DNA of 64,000 nt from an uncultured Celeribacter sp. (GTDB lineage Bacteria; Pseudomonadota; Alphaproteobacteria; Rhodobacterales; Rhodobacteraceae), in NCBI RefSeq assembly GCF_963676475.1, contig NZ_OY781107.1, forward strand, positions 751,307 to 815,306. Direction: 5' to 3'. The translations under genes were made by a program, and so were the position numbers. Below are positions 17,742 to 25,605 of the stretch, one piece after another. The first letter of the stretch is position 1; every line of letters starts with the position of its first letter. The notes beneath the pieces were generated by a model. The model was given only the letters and a program-made list of their open reading frames with translations. It did not search any database and was not told the DNA's origin.

Positions 17742-19676
17742 ATGGCATTTCAGATCAATATCGATAACGGCGGGACGCTGACCGATGTTTGCATCATGTC
17801 CGACGAGGGCGTGAAAAAAACCAAGGTTCTGACCACGCCCTACGATCTGTCGAAATGTTTTTTCGAAGGTCTGCAAAAGGCATCCGAGACCCTTTACGGG
17901 GCTGAAGATGTCAAACGCCTGCTCGAAGAGGTGGAACTGATCCGCTATTCGACGACACAGGGCACCAACGCGATTTGCGAACGCAAGGGGCCGAAACTGG
18001 GTCTCATTCTTGACAGCACGGCGACGGATCTGGCCGAGGCGCTTCGGGCGCATGACCCGGAGGTCTACGACGCTTTGGTCGGGGACCGTGTCGCCTATAT
18101 CGACACCGCCATTCTCGAAACCTCGGAAGCCGAAGTCGAGATTGTGAAGACGATCAACGAGCTCACCGCCAAAGGCGCGAACCGTCTGGTCGTGTCGTTC
18201 GGTGGCACCGGATTCCACGCCAATGAGGACAAGGTCAAGAAGGTCGTCCTGCGCAAATATCCGCGCCATCTTCTGGGCGCCGTTCCGGTGCTCTACGCCT
18301 CCGACCTGACGGTGGACCGCGCGCCCGAGCGCCGGGCCTGGTCCGCGTTGATCAACGCTTTTCTGCACACCTCAATGGAGGCGTTTCTGTTCCAGGCGGA
18401 AAACCGGTTGCGCGACTATCGCACCAAGAACCCGCTGTTGATCTTCCGCAACGATGGCGACGCCTCGCGGGTCGCCAAGACCGTGGCGATCAAGACCTAT
18501 TCCTCCGGTCCGCGCGGCGGCATGGAAGGCATGCGGGTGTTTGCCAGCATGTACGGATTCCGCGATGCGGTCTCGGTTGACGTCGGCGGCACCACCACGG
18601 ACATCGGCCAATGCACGGATGGCAAAGTCGCCGAGATTCGGCGCGGCCATGTCGAAGGGATCTCCGTGTCCTTTCCCCTGTGCGAGATTTCCAGCGCCGG
18701 GGCAGGGGGCAGTTCTGTGTTCAAGGCGAAGGACGGTGCGATTGCGATCGGTCCGGAAAGTGTTGGCGCCCTGCCGGGACCGGCCTGTTTCGGTCGTGGC
18801 GGCAAAGAGGCGACGATCACCGACGCCAGCCTGCTGTCGGGGTTGCTCGATCCGGGATCGTATTTCGGCGGCGGCATGGGCCTCGATGCGGCACGGGCCG
18901 AAGCGGCCGTGATGGCGAATGTCGGCACGCCTCTGGGGCTCGATCTGGACGCCGCCATTCAGGCGATGTCGGATGCGTTCGAAGCCAAGATCGCGGCTGA
19001 GTTGCACCGGTTCACGACCATTTCCGAGGACACTGTGCTGATGGCCTTCGGCGGCGCGGGTCCGCTCAATGCATGTGGCGTGGCCGAAAAGGCCGGGATC
19101 AAGCGGGTCGCCATTCCGGCGATGGCGGCGGTCTTCTCAGCCTATGGCATCGGCGCGTGCAACGTCTCGCAGAACTATGCGGTCGATCTGGCCGAACACA
19201 CCAGCGAAGCCCTCAAATCGACGCTCGACAGCCTCACGCAGAAAGCCGCCCGCGACATGTTCGCCGAAGGGTTCGAGCAAGGCAGTTACACGGTCACGGC
19301 GCGTCTGGTGGCACAATCCGGCGATAAGGAAACGGTTCACGACCTGAACGGCTCCGAGGAGTTCCCGGCGGAGATGGCCGGGGCGGATGCCGTCGAGCTG
19401 GAGCTTTCCGCCGTCAAATCGCTGCGCAAGTCCGAGGCCAAACAGGTCGCCGTGGCGCGCAAATCCGCGGCCAAGGCCGATGGCACACGCATGGTGTTGG
19501 TGCCGGAGCGGGGCCGGACCGACTTGCCGGTCTATCGGCTGAACGTGATGCAGCCGGGCGATTTCGCCGCCGGGCCGGCGATCCTCGAAGAGGATTATTT
19601 CACTGCCCGCATTCCTGCGGGTTGGACCTTCACCGTCTCAGACGCCGGTGATGTCATTCTGGATCGGGAGGAGTAA
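17742..19676 (+). CDS. Ketone carboxylase ATPase-type subunit 1 (hydantoinase A / ApcA-like)
   Basis: Hydantoinase-A/N-methylhydantoinase family subunit, 644 residues (about 70 kDa). It is predicted to help phosphorylate the substrates (bicarbonate or ketone enol) in ATP-dependent ketone carboxylation. The N-terminal phosphate loop reads IDNGGTLTDVCI instead of the usual DIGGTFTD. The second ASKHA motif (VDVGGTTTDIGQCTDGK) is intact, as are YSTTQGTNAICERKGPKLG and SSAGAGGSS. The start is chosen at ATG 17742 because GGGAGGA lies 10 bp upstream. Size and position match ApcA of acetophenone carboxylase (known order ApcA-B-C-D-E of about 70, 15, 80, 75, 34 kDa). The exact ketone substrate is not determined. 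Confidence 0.85.
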   Translation: MAFQINIDNGGTLTDVCIMSDEGVKKTKVLTTPYDLSKCFFEGLQKASETLYGAEDVKRLLEEVELIRYSTTQGTNAICERKGPKLGLILDSTATDLAEALRAHDPEVYDALVGDRVAYIDTAILETSEAEVEIVKTINELTAKGANRLVVSFGGTGFHANEDKVKKVVLRKYPRHLLGAVPVLYASDLTVDRAPERRAWSALINAFLHTSMEAFLFQAENRLRDYRTKNPLLIFRNDGDASRVAKTVAIKTYSSGPRGGMEGMRVFASMYGFRDAVSVDVGGTTTDIGQCTDGKVAEIRRGHVEGISVSFPLCEISSAGAGGSSVFKAKDGAIAIGPESVGALPGPACFGRGGKEATITDASLLSGLLDPGSYFGGGMGLDAARAEAAVMANVGTPLGLDLDAAIQAMSDAFEAKIAAELHRFTTISEDTVLMAFGGAGPLNACGVAEKAGIKRVAIPAMAAVFSAYGIGACNVSQNYAVDLAEHTSEALKSTLDSLTQKAARDMFAEGFEQGSYTVTARLVAQSGDKETVHDLNGSEEFPAEMAGADAVELELSAVKSLRKSEAKQVAVARKSAAKADGTRMVLVPERGRTDLPVYRLNVMQPGDFAAGPAILEEDYFTARIPAGWTFTVSDAGDVILDREE

Positions 19677-19681
19677 GGCCG

Positions 19682-20080
19682 ATGAAAATTCCTATGACTG
19701 AGTATCTGCGGATCGACCTTGAAACGGAAAAATGGGAATGCCGTGTTTGCGATCATGTGATCGCGCCGGCGGAGGGCAATTACAAGGAAGGTCTGTTGGT
19801 GCACAACCGCGACCCGCGGGAAATCCACCCGCCGGTGATCGACCCGGACAAGTACCGCTTCACCTTTAGCCCGGACCCGGACTGGGTGCGTATTCTCGAA
19901 TTCTGCTGCCCGAGCTGCGGCACGCAGGTCGAGACAGAATACGCGATCCCGGGCCACCCGCCGCTGTGGGACATGCAGGTCGATGTGGCCGCGCTGAAAG
20001 CCCAATGGGCCGCGCGCGGTCCGGAGATGCTGCCGGACGCCGGGCCTGTCGTGGTCCCGAGCCGGGCGCACAGCCACTAA
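19682..20080 (+). CDS. Small zinc-ribbon-like carboxylase subunit (ApcB / acetone carboxylase gamma-like)
   Basis: A 132-residue protein, about 15 kDa, with two Cys pairs spaced like a metal-binding ribbon: CRVCDHVI near residue 20 and CCPSCGTQ near residue 80. Conserved HNRDPREIHPPV and a C-terminal WDMQVDV follow. These features match the small gamma-type subunit of acetone and acetophenone carboxylases. It begins 5 bp after the ApcA-like gene and probably bridges the large subunits in the complex. The metal, likely zinc or manganese, is inference from the cysteines. Confidence 0.82.
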   Translation: MKIPMTEYLRIDLETEKWECRVCDHVIAPAEGNYKEGLLVHNRDPREIHPPVIDPDKYRFTFSPDPDWVRILEFCCPSCGTQVETEYAIPGHPPLWDMQVDVAALKAQWAARGPEMLPDAGPVVVPSRAHSH

Positions 20081-20142
20081 GCCAGATCATCTGTCGCCCG
20101 CAGCAAAGCTCCGGGCGGACTATCCGACATCTCAAGAGAAAA

Positions 20143-20182
20143 GTGCCGGGAAGGCCGTCAAGGAGGACGGCATCCCGGGCAC
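20143..20182 (+). other. Intercistronic hairpin between the ApcB- and ApcC-like genes
   Basis: A long interrupted stem with outer arms GTGCCGGGA (20143-20151) and CCCGGGCAC (20174-20182) and an inner GCCGTC/GACGGC stem. It occupies the gap just before the ribosome site of the next subunit and has no T-run. Confidence 0.5.
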
Positions 20183-20196
20183 GATAGGGAGAGAGA

Positions 20197-22353
20197 ATGA
20201 AACGTGTATCCGTTGACATCGGTGGGACCTTTACCGACTGTTTCGTCGTTTGGGGCGATCAGTATATCGAGACCAAGGCACTCACCACGCACCACAACCT
20301 CGCCATGGGCTTCAACGAAGCGCTCGGCAAGGCCTGTAGCGAGCTGGACGTCGATCTTGAACAGGTCCTGACCGAGGTGGACAGTGTCCGCTACGCCACC
20401 ACGCTCGGCACCAATGCGCTGATCGAACACAAGGGGCCGAAAATCGGCATGCTTGTCACCGCCGGCTACGAGGCCACCGTGCCGCTCAGTCGCGCGCGCG
20501 GCTATGGCGAGGGGCTCGACAATCTGGGTCAGCAAGACATGCCCAACGCCGAACGTCCGGCACCGCTGGTCGAGGCCCATATGATCCGCGGGGTGCGCGA
20601 GCGCCTCGATTTCCAAGGCCGGGAAGTGATGGGGCTGGACGAGGCCGATGTGCGTCACCAGCTGCGTGAGTTGGTTGACCGCGGGGCCCAGATCATCGTC
20701 GTCGCGCTGGTCAATGCGGTGGTGAACCCGGTCCACGAACAGCGCATCGAAGAGATCCTGCTTGAGGAATACCCCTCGCATCTTTTGGGCGCGATCCCGG
20801 TGATCCTGTCGCATCAGGTGGCGGGCCGCAAAGGCGAATATGTCCGCTCGACCTCGGCCATCGTCGACGGCTACCTGCACTCGACCATGTATCATGCGCT
20901 CTCCCAGCTCGAACAGAACCTGCGGACGCACAGCTATGAAAAGCCGATGCTGGTGATCCACAACTCCGGCGGCATGGCGCAGCTCAACTCGACCGACGCC
21001 TTGCAGACGATCCACTCCGGCCCGGTCTCCGGGATCGGCGCCTCCGAGCATCTGTCGCTTCAGACCGAGCTTGGCAATGTCGTGGCGACCGACATGGGCG
21101 GCACCTCCTACGACATCGGTATCGTCGTCGAGGGGGGGATCAAACACTATGATTTCAACCCGGTGATCGACCGTTGGCTGGTCTCCGTGCCGATGGTGCA
21201 CCTGGTGACGCTGGGCGCGGGGGGCGGCTCTGTCGCCTCCTATGACCGGATGTACAAAACCGTGCAATGCGGGCCGGAAAGTGCGGGCTCCGATCCGGGA
21301 CCGGCCTGTTACGACCGTGGCGGCATGAAAGCCACCGTCACCGATGCCGATCTTCTGCTCGGGTATCTCGATGCGGAAAACTACGCTGGCGGATCCATTC
21401 CGCTCAACCCGCGCCGGGCCAAGGCCGTCATTGAGGACACGATTTGCGACGAGCTCGATTGCGAGGTGATCGAAGCGGCCAAGCTGATCCGTGAAAAGGT
21501 CGATGACAACATGGCCAACGGCTTGTTCACCGAACTGCGGGCGCGAGGTTATGACCCCAAGGATTTCACCATGCTGGCCTATGGCGGCAACGGTCCGCTG
21601 CATTGCTGTGGCATCGCCCAGAACCTGTCGATCGACAAGATTCTGGCGCCGCCGCTCTCATCGGTGTTCTCGGCCGTCGGCGCGGGCAACATGCACCAGC
21701 TCCACATCCACGAGCAGTCGCTCTATCTGGTGCTCTACGACAGCAACACCCGTCACATTTTCGACGACTATACCCGGTTCAACGGCATCGTCGCGGAGCT
21801 CAAGGAAAAGGGCCGTCAGGACCTTTTGCGTCAGGGTGTCGCCGCGGAGGACATCTATCACGATCTGGAACTGGACATGCGCTATGGCAACCAGTTGGTG
21901 CAGACCACGGCGGTCATTCCGCAGCATGAGCTGCGCGGTCCGGCCGATGTTCTGGCGATGATCTCGCAATTCTCGACCGACTACGGCAAGCGCTTTGGCG
22001 AAGGCTCGCAGGCGCCCGAGGCGGGCATTCGGATCAACACCATCCGCGTCGCCACCTATGCCAAGCACGAGACGGTGAAGTTCCAGGACATCAAGCCGGT
22101 CGAAAAAGCCGCGCGCCTGGCACCGCCAGCACCGGAAGAGACCCGCACCTGTCACTTCGTCGGTCAGGACGGGCCGGTCGAGACCCCGGTATGGGCCCGC
22201 AAGGACCTCGACCCCGGTGTCGAAATCGAAGGGCCGGCGATTGTCGCCTCCGAGGTCACGACCTTCCTCGTCAATCCCGGCTGGACGCTTGTTGCCGCGA
22301 AACAGGGGGCAACCTGGTTCCTGCGCAACGAGCCCCCCGCCATCACGCACTAA
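20197..22353 (+). CDS. Ketone carboxylase ATPase-type subunit 2 (hydantoinase A / ApcC-like)
   Basis: Second hydantoinase-A-type subunit, 718 residues (about 79 kDa), close in size to ApcC and to the acetone carboxylase beta subunit. It has a canonical first phosphate motif (VDIGGTFTDCFVVW, residues 5-18), RYATTLGTNALIEHKGPKIG, the second motif TDMGGTSYDIGIVV, and the GAGGGSVA loop. Two HyuA-type subunits in one complex is the feature that separates five-subunit acetophenone-carboxylase-type enzymes from three-subunit acetone carboxylases. A GGGAGAGAG ribosome site precedes ATG 20197. Confidence 0.86.
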   Translation: MKRVSVDIGGTFTDCFVVWGDQYIETKALTTHHNLAMGFNEALGKACSELDVDLEQVLTEVDSVRYATTLGTNALIEHKGPKIGMLVTAGYEATVPLSRARGYGEGLDNLGQQDMPNAERPAPLVEAHMIRGVRERLDFQGREVMGLDEADVRHQLRELVDRGAQIIVVALVNAVVNPVHEQRIEEILLEEYPSHLLGAIPVILSHQVAGRKGEYVRSTSAIVDGYLHSTMYHALSQLEQNLRTHSYEKPMLVIHNSGGMAQLNSTDALQTIHSGPVSGIGASEHLSLQTELGNVVATDMGGTSYDIGIVVEGGIKHYDFNPVIDRWLVSVPMVHLVTLGAGGGSVASYDRMYKTVQCGPESAGSDPGPACYDRGGMKATVTDADLLLGYLDAENYAGGSIPLNPRRAKAVIEDTICDELDCEVIEAAKLIREKVDDNMANGLFTELRARGYDPKDFTMLAYGGNGPLHCCGIAQNLSIDKILAPPLSSVFSAVGAGNMHQLHIHEQSLYLVLYDSNTRHIFDDYTRFNGIVAELKEKGRQDLLRQGVAAEDIYHDLELDMRYGNQLVQTTAVIPQHELRGPADVLAMISQFSTDYGKRFGEGSQAPEAGIRINTIRVATYAKHETVKFQDIKPVEKAARLAPPAPEETRTCHFVGQDGPVETPVWARKDLDPGVEIEGPAIVASEVTTFLVNPGWTLVAAKQGATWFLRNEPPAITH

Positions 22354-22364
22354 CGCATGGGTTT

Positions 22365-22390
22365 CCCCGGCACATGGAGGCGTGCCGGGG
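22365..22390 (+). other. Intercistronic hairpin between the ApcC- and ApcD-like genes
   Basis: CCCCGGCAC (22365-22373) pairs perfectly with GTGCCGGGG (22382-22390) around an eight-base loop. There is no T-run. It lies directly before the next ribosome site. Confidence 0.55.
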
Positions 22391-22422
22391 GACCCCTCAA
22401 TCCGACAGGAGGAGAGAAGACT

Positions 22423-24687
22423 ATGAAAGATCTGGCAACCTCGGCCCCGACGCCGAATGAAATGGAACTGATCAAGAAGTTCCTCGACGACACCACGCTG
22501 TTTCTCGGCCCCGATCCCGAGATCATGCAGAACCACGATCTCATGCCGCGCACCGCGGATGAGGACGACGCCATTCAAAAGTTCTCGGACAGCCACATGA
22601 TCGCGAAGATCCGCGACCGGATTCAATCCGGCTGTGACGAAGGCTATGAGATGGTCGAACAGATGGGCGCAGCGCCCGGCGCGAAATGGGGCGACGTGAT
22701 CACCGGCGTCTATTCCGCCTCCGGCGATCTGGCGATTGCCTCGGCGGGCGGCGTTTTGATCTTTTCGGCGCTGGTGCACCACCCGATCAAGTTCATCATC
22801 AAGAACTGGCTGAACGATCCGACGGTCGGGGTGCGCGAAGGCGACGGGTTCATCCACAATGACTCGCGCTACGGCAATGTGCACAACACCGACCAGTCGA
22901 TGATCCTGCCGATCTTCCACGACGGCAAGCTGATCTGCTGGGTTGCCTCGACCGTGCACGAGGGCGAAAACGGCGCGATCGAGCCGGGCGGCATGCCGTC
23001 GATGGCGGAAAGCCCCTCGGATGAAGGGCTCAAGATGTCGCCGTTCAAAGTGGTGGAAAACTACCAGATCAAGCGCGACGTGCTGACCTTCCTGCAAAAC
23101 TCGGTGCGCGAGCCGAAGCTTCAATACGAAGACATGAAGGTAAAGCTGTTCGCCTGTCTGCGGATCAAGCAGCGTCTGGAAGAGACTCTGAATTCGGACG
23201 GACCCGAGGCGCTGACCTCGACCCTGCGTCTGACCATGGAGAACGTGCGCGCCGAAGTGAAACGGCGGATTTCGGAATGGCCGGACATGACCGTGCGCAG
23301 CTATATCATCCAGGACTCGACCCTGCGTGAAAACTGCGTGGTCAAGATCAACTGTAAGCTGACCAAGACCGGCGATCGGCTTATTTTCGATTTCCGCGGC
23401 TCGTCGCCGGAGTTCACCAACCGGGCGACGAACACCATCGTCGCCGGTCTCAAGGGGATGCTGGCGCAGGTCTTCCTGTGCTATGTCTGGCCCGATCTGC
23501 CGCGCGGGCAGGCGGCCTTTGCGCCCATCGAAGTGATCACCGACCCGCATTCGATCGTGAACTGTTCCTATGACGCGCCGAACTCGCAATCGCTGATGTC
23601 GATCTTCACCGGCTTCACCGCGGGTCAGCATGCGGTGGCGAAATTCCTTTATTCCTGCCCGGAAAAGTTCACCAAGGTGCACGCGCCGACCTTCAACATG
23701 ATCAACACCTTCATCTGGGGTGGGGTCAGCCAGCACGGCGAGACGCTTGGCAACCTCTGCGCCGATCTCAACGGTATGGGGGCGGGCGCCACGGCGAACC
23801 GGGACGGCGAGCATGCCCTGGCGCCGATCTTTGCCACCATGGCCGACATCGGCGAACAGGAGTTGAACGAAGAAGAAGTTCCGTTCCTGCAACTGGTCTC
23901 GAAGAAGATGACCCGCGACGCCATCGCGCCGGGCAAATACCGTGGCGGGCAGGGGTATACGATGATGGTGGCCACCAAGGACTCGGATCAGTGGGGCTTT
24001 ATGACCACGGCTGAGGGCGCGAAAATCCCGCCGATCCAGGGCCTGTTCGGCGGCTATGCCTGTGGCACTTACCCGCTGTCCAAGGTCAAGGATGTGGATG
24101 TCTACGAGATCCTGAAGGATCAGCCGGAGAAATTCCGCCATTCGATTGAGGAGATCATGAACGAGCAGCCGTTCGAGGAGGCGAGCTACACCACCCACCA
24201 CATGGGCATGGGCTTTGAAATCTCGAAGCGCGGCGAATTGTTCATGATCAGCCAAGGGGCCGGCGCCGGGTATGGCGACCTGCTCGAACGCGACCCGGTG
24301 AATGTGGTCAAGGACATCGAAGAGGGGTTGATTTCGCCGGAAGTGGCGGCACGTCTCTACAAGGTGGTCTTCGATCACACCACGCTGGCGATTGACTTCG
24401 AGGCCACCGAGGCGGCCCGCGAAGAAGAACGTCAGGCGCGGATCGCCCGCTCGACCCCCTATGCCGAGTTCATCAAGGGCTGGAATCAGCCCCAACCGCC
24501 CAAGCATCTGAAATATTTCGGCTGTTGGGGAGATGACATCGGCACGCTCTATATGGGGGCCCCGGACATGACGCGGTCCGGCGACGAGCCAAAGCCGAAC
24601 TACATGCCGCACCCGAAAGACGTGCGCATTGCCGAGCTCGAAGCCCGTCTCGCCGCCGCCGGTATCGGGGGAGGTGAAAAGAAATGA
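22423..24687 (+). CDS. Ketone carboxylase catalytic subunit (hydantoinase B / ApcD-like)
   Basis: Hydantoinase-B/oxoprolinase family protein of 754 residues, expected to be the site where the activated ketone and carboxyl phosphate combine. Visible family blocks include DPTVGVREGDGFIHNDSRYGN (metal/His region), FDFRGSSPEFTNRATNT, GLKGMLAQVFLCY, and GGQGYTMMVATKD near the C-terminal half. It resembles acetone carboxylase alpha as well as ApcD, so the match is to the family. Start ATG 22423 follows AGGAGGAG; an upstream frame to 22357 runs through the hairpin. The stop overlaps the next gene (ATGA). Confidence 0.86.
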   Translation: MKDLATSAPTPNEMELIKKFLDDTTLFLGPDPEIMQNHDLMPRTADEDDAIQKFSDSHMIAKIRDRIQSGCDEGYEMVEQMGAAPGAKWGDVITGVYSASGDLAIASAGGVLIFSALVHHPIKFIIKNWLNDPTVGVREGDGFIHNDSRYGNVHNTDQSMILPIFHDGKLICWVASTVHEGENGAIEPGGMPSMAESPSDEGLKMSPFKVVENYQIKRDVLTFLQNSVREPKLQYEDMKVKLFACLRIKQRLEETLNSDGPEALTSTLRLTMENVRAEVKRRISEWPDMTVRSYIIQDSTLRENCVVKINCKLTKTGDRLIFDFRGSSPEFTNRATNTIVAGLKGMLAQVFLCYVWPDLPRGQAAFAPIEVITDPHSIVNCSYDAPNSQSLMSIFTGFTAGQHAVAKFLYSCPEKFTKVHAPTFNMINTFIWGGVSQHGETLGNLCADLNGMGAGATANRDGEHALAPIFATMADIGEQELNEEEVPFLQLVSKKMTRDAIAPGKYRGGQGYTMMVATKDSDQWGFMTTAEGAKIPPIQGLFGGYACGTYPLSKVKDVDVYEILKDQPEKFRHSIEEIMNEQPFEEASYTTHHMGMGFEISKRGELFMISQGAGAGYGDLLERDPVNVVKDIEEGLISPEVAARLYKVVFDHTTLAIDFEATEAAREEERQARIARSTPYAEFIKGWNQPQPPKHLKYFGCWGDDIGTLYMGAPDMTRSGDEPKPNYMPHPKDVRIAELEARLAAAGIGGGEKK

Positions 24688-25514
24688 GCAAATCTCTCGC
24701 AGATGATCTGCCCGATACGACGGGTACGAAGGCGCTGCGGGTCTGGTTGGAGTCGTCGGGCTATGCCCGGCGGCTGCTGCTGGGCCAGGACGGAGATCCC
24801 TGGGCCGACGGTGCGGCGAAATACCTGTCCTTCTTCACACAGGCCCGGGGATTGCTCCGTTCGGATGTCGCGGTGGTGAATCTGGGCGACCTGTTCCGCT
24901 CATGGATCGCGCGTCACCCGGATCTCGCCACCGAGATGGGATCGAAGAAACGTGCGACCTATCCGCTGCGCCGGATGCTCGAAGAGACCGGGCCGCGCGC
25001 GCTTCTCGATGAGGTGGTCGAAGCCGTCGCCGCCCATCTTCAGGGGCAAATCCCGCTGGTGCTTGCCATGCCCGCACCCGGAGCGTGGCTGGCAGAAGCG
25101 CAGATGTGCGCTGGACGCCCCGTCGAAGTGGATGCCGACACGACCGAAGACGCCGCCATGTACATCGCGGATTTCATCCGCTGTGTCGCGCAACGCCCGG
25201 TGGGTGGGCTGTTGCTTGAAGAAAGCGAGACACCCGGCGCGGTGTCCGCCTATGCGCCATTGTTCAACGCCGCCAAACATTACCGTTGGGCCGTGGTCGG
25301 ACGTGGCGTTTCTGCCGGTCAGGAGGGGTCGTTCGATGCGGTGATCGGTTCGGGCGACAAGGTGCAAGGCTGCGATGTAAGTGCGGCGCTCTTCGGTGGG
25401 ATGGACCTCCCCAAGACGGCCCCCGCGCAATTCCTCTATGCGCAGGTGCCCGTGGATCATCCCCCGGAGGCTGTGCTTGACGCGGTTGCACGGCTGCAAG
25501 GTCTGCCCGCCTGA
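24684..25514 (+). CDS. Accessory carboxylase subunit (ApcE-like)
   Basis: A 276-residue protein translated from an ATG that overlaps the stop of the hydantoinase-B gene. I recognise it mainly by position and size: the fifth gene of an apcABCDE-ordered operon, where ApcE is a roughly 34-kDa, loosely bound subunit. Sequence features are an N-terminal helical region (KALRVWLESSGYARRLLLG), a GDLFRSWIARHPDLA segment and alternating strand-helix stretches (IPLVLAMPAPGAWLAEAQ; RPVGGLLLEESE) that suggest an alpha/beta barrel-like fold. It has no obvious catalytic motif. Tight coupling to the catalytic subunit supports a role in the same complex. Confidence 0.65.
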   Translation: MSKSLADDLPDTTGTKALRVWLESSGYARRLLLGQDGDPWADGAAKYLSFFTQARGLLRSDVAVVNLGDLFRSWIARHPDLATEMGSKKRATYPLRRMLEETGPRALLDEVVEAVAAHLQGQIPLVLAMPAPGAWLAEAQMCAGRPVEVDADTTEDAAMYIADFIRCVAQRPVGGLLLEESETPGAVSAYAPLFNAAKHYRWAVVGRGVSAGQEGSFDAVIGSGDKVQGCDVSAALFGGMDLPKTAPAQFLYAQVPVDHPPEAVLDAVARLQGLPA

Positions 25515-25547
25515 TTGCCGGGTCGCATGACGACACACCCTGACGGC

Positions 25548-25580
25548 AACGGCCCCCCGGATTTCCGGGGGGCCGTTTTT
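25548..25580 (+). terminator. Rho-independent terminator of the carboxylase operon
   Basis: CGGCCCCCCGGA and the near-complementary CCGGGGGGCCG flank a short loop and are followed by TTTTT. The structure lies in the 91-bp gap between two converging genes and could also serve the opposing regulator, since A residues flank the other side. Confidence 0.88.
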
Positions 25581-25605
25581 CATTCCGGAACAGGGCGGAG
25601 CGCCG

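Noticed and set aside
17742..25514. Three-subunit acetone carboxylase (AcxABC)
   Set aside because: Two HyuA-type subunits plus a fifth gene match the ApcABCDE layout and sizes better. Acetone as a substrate is still possible.
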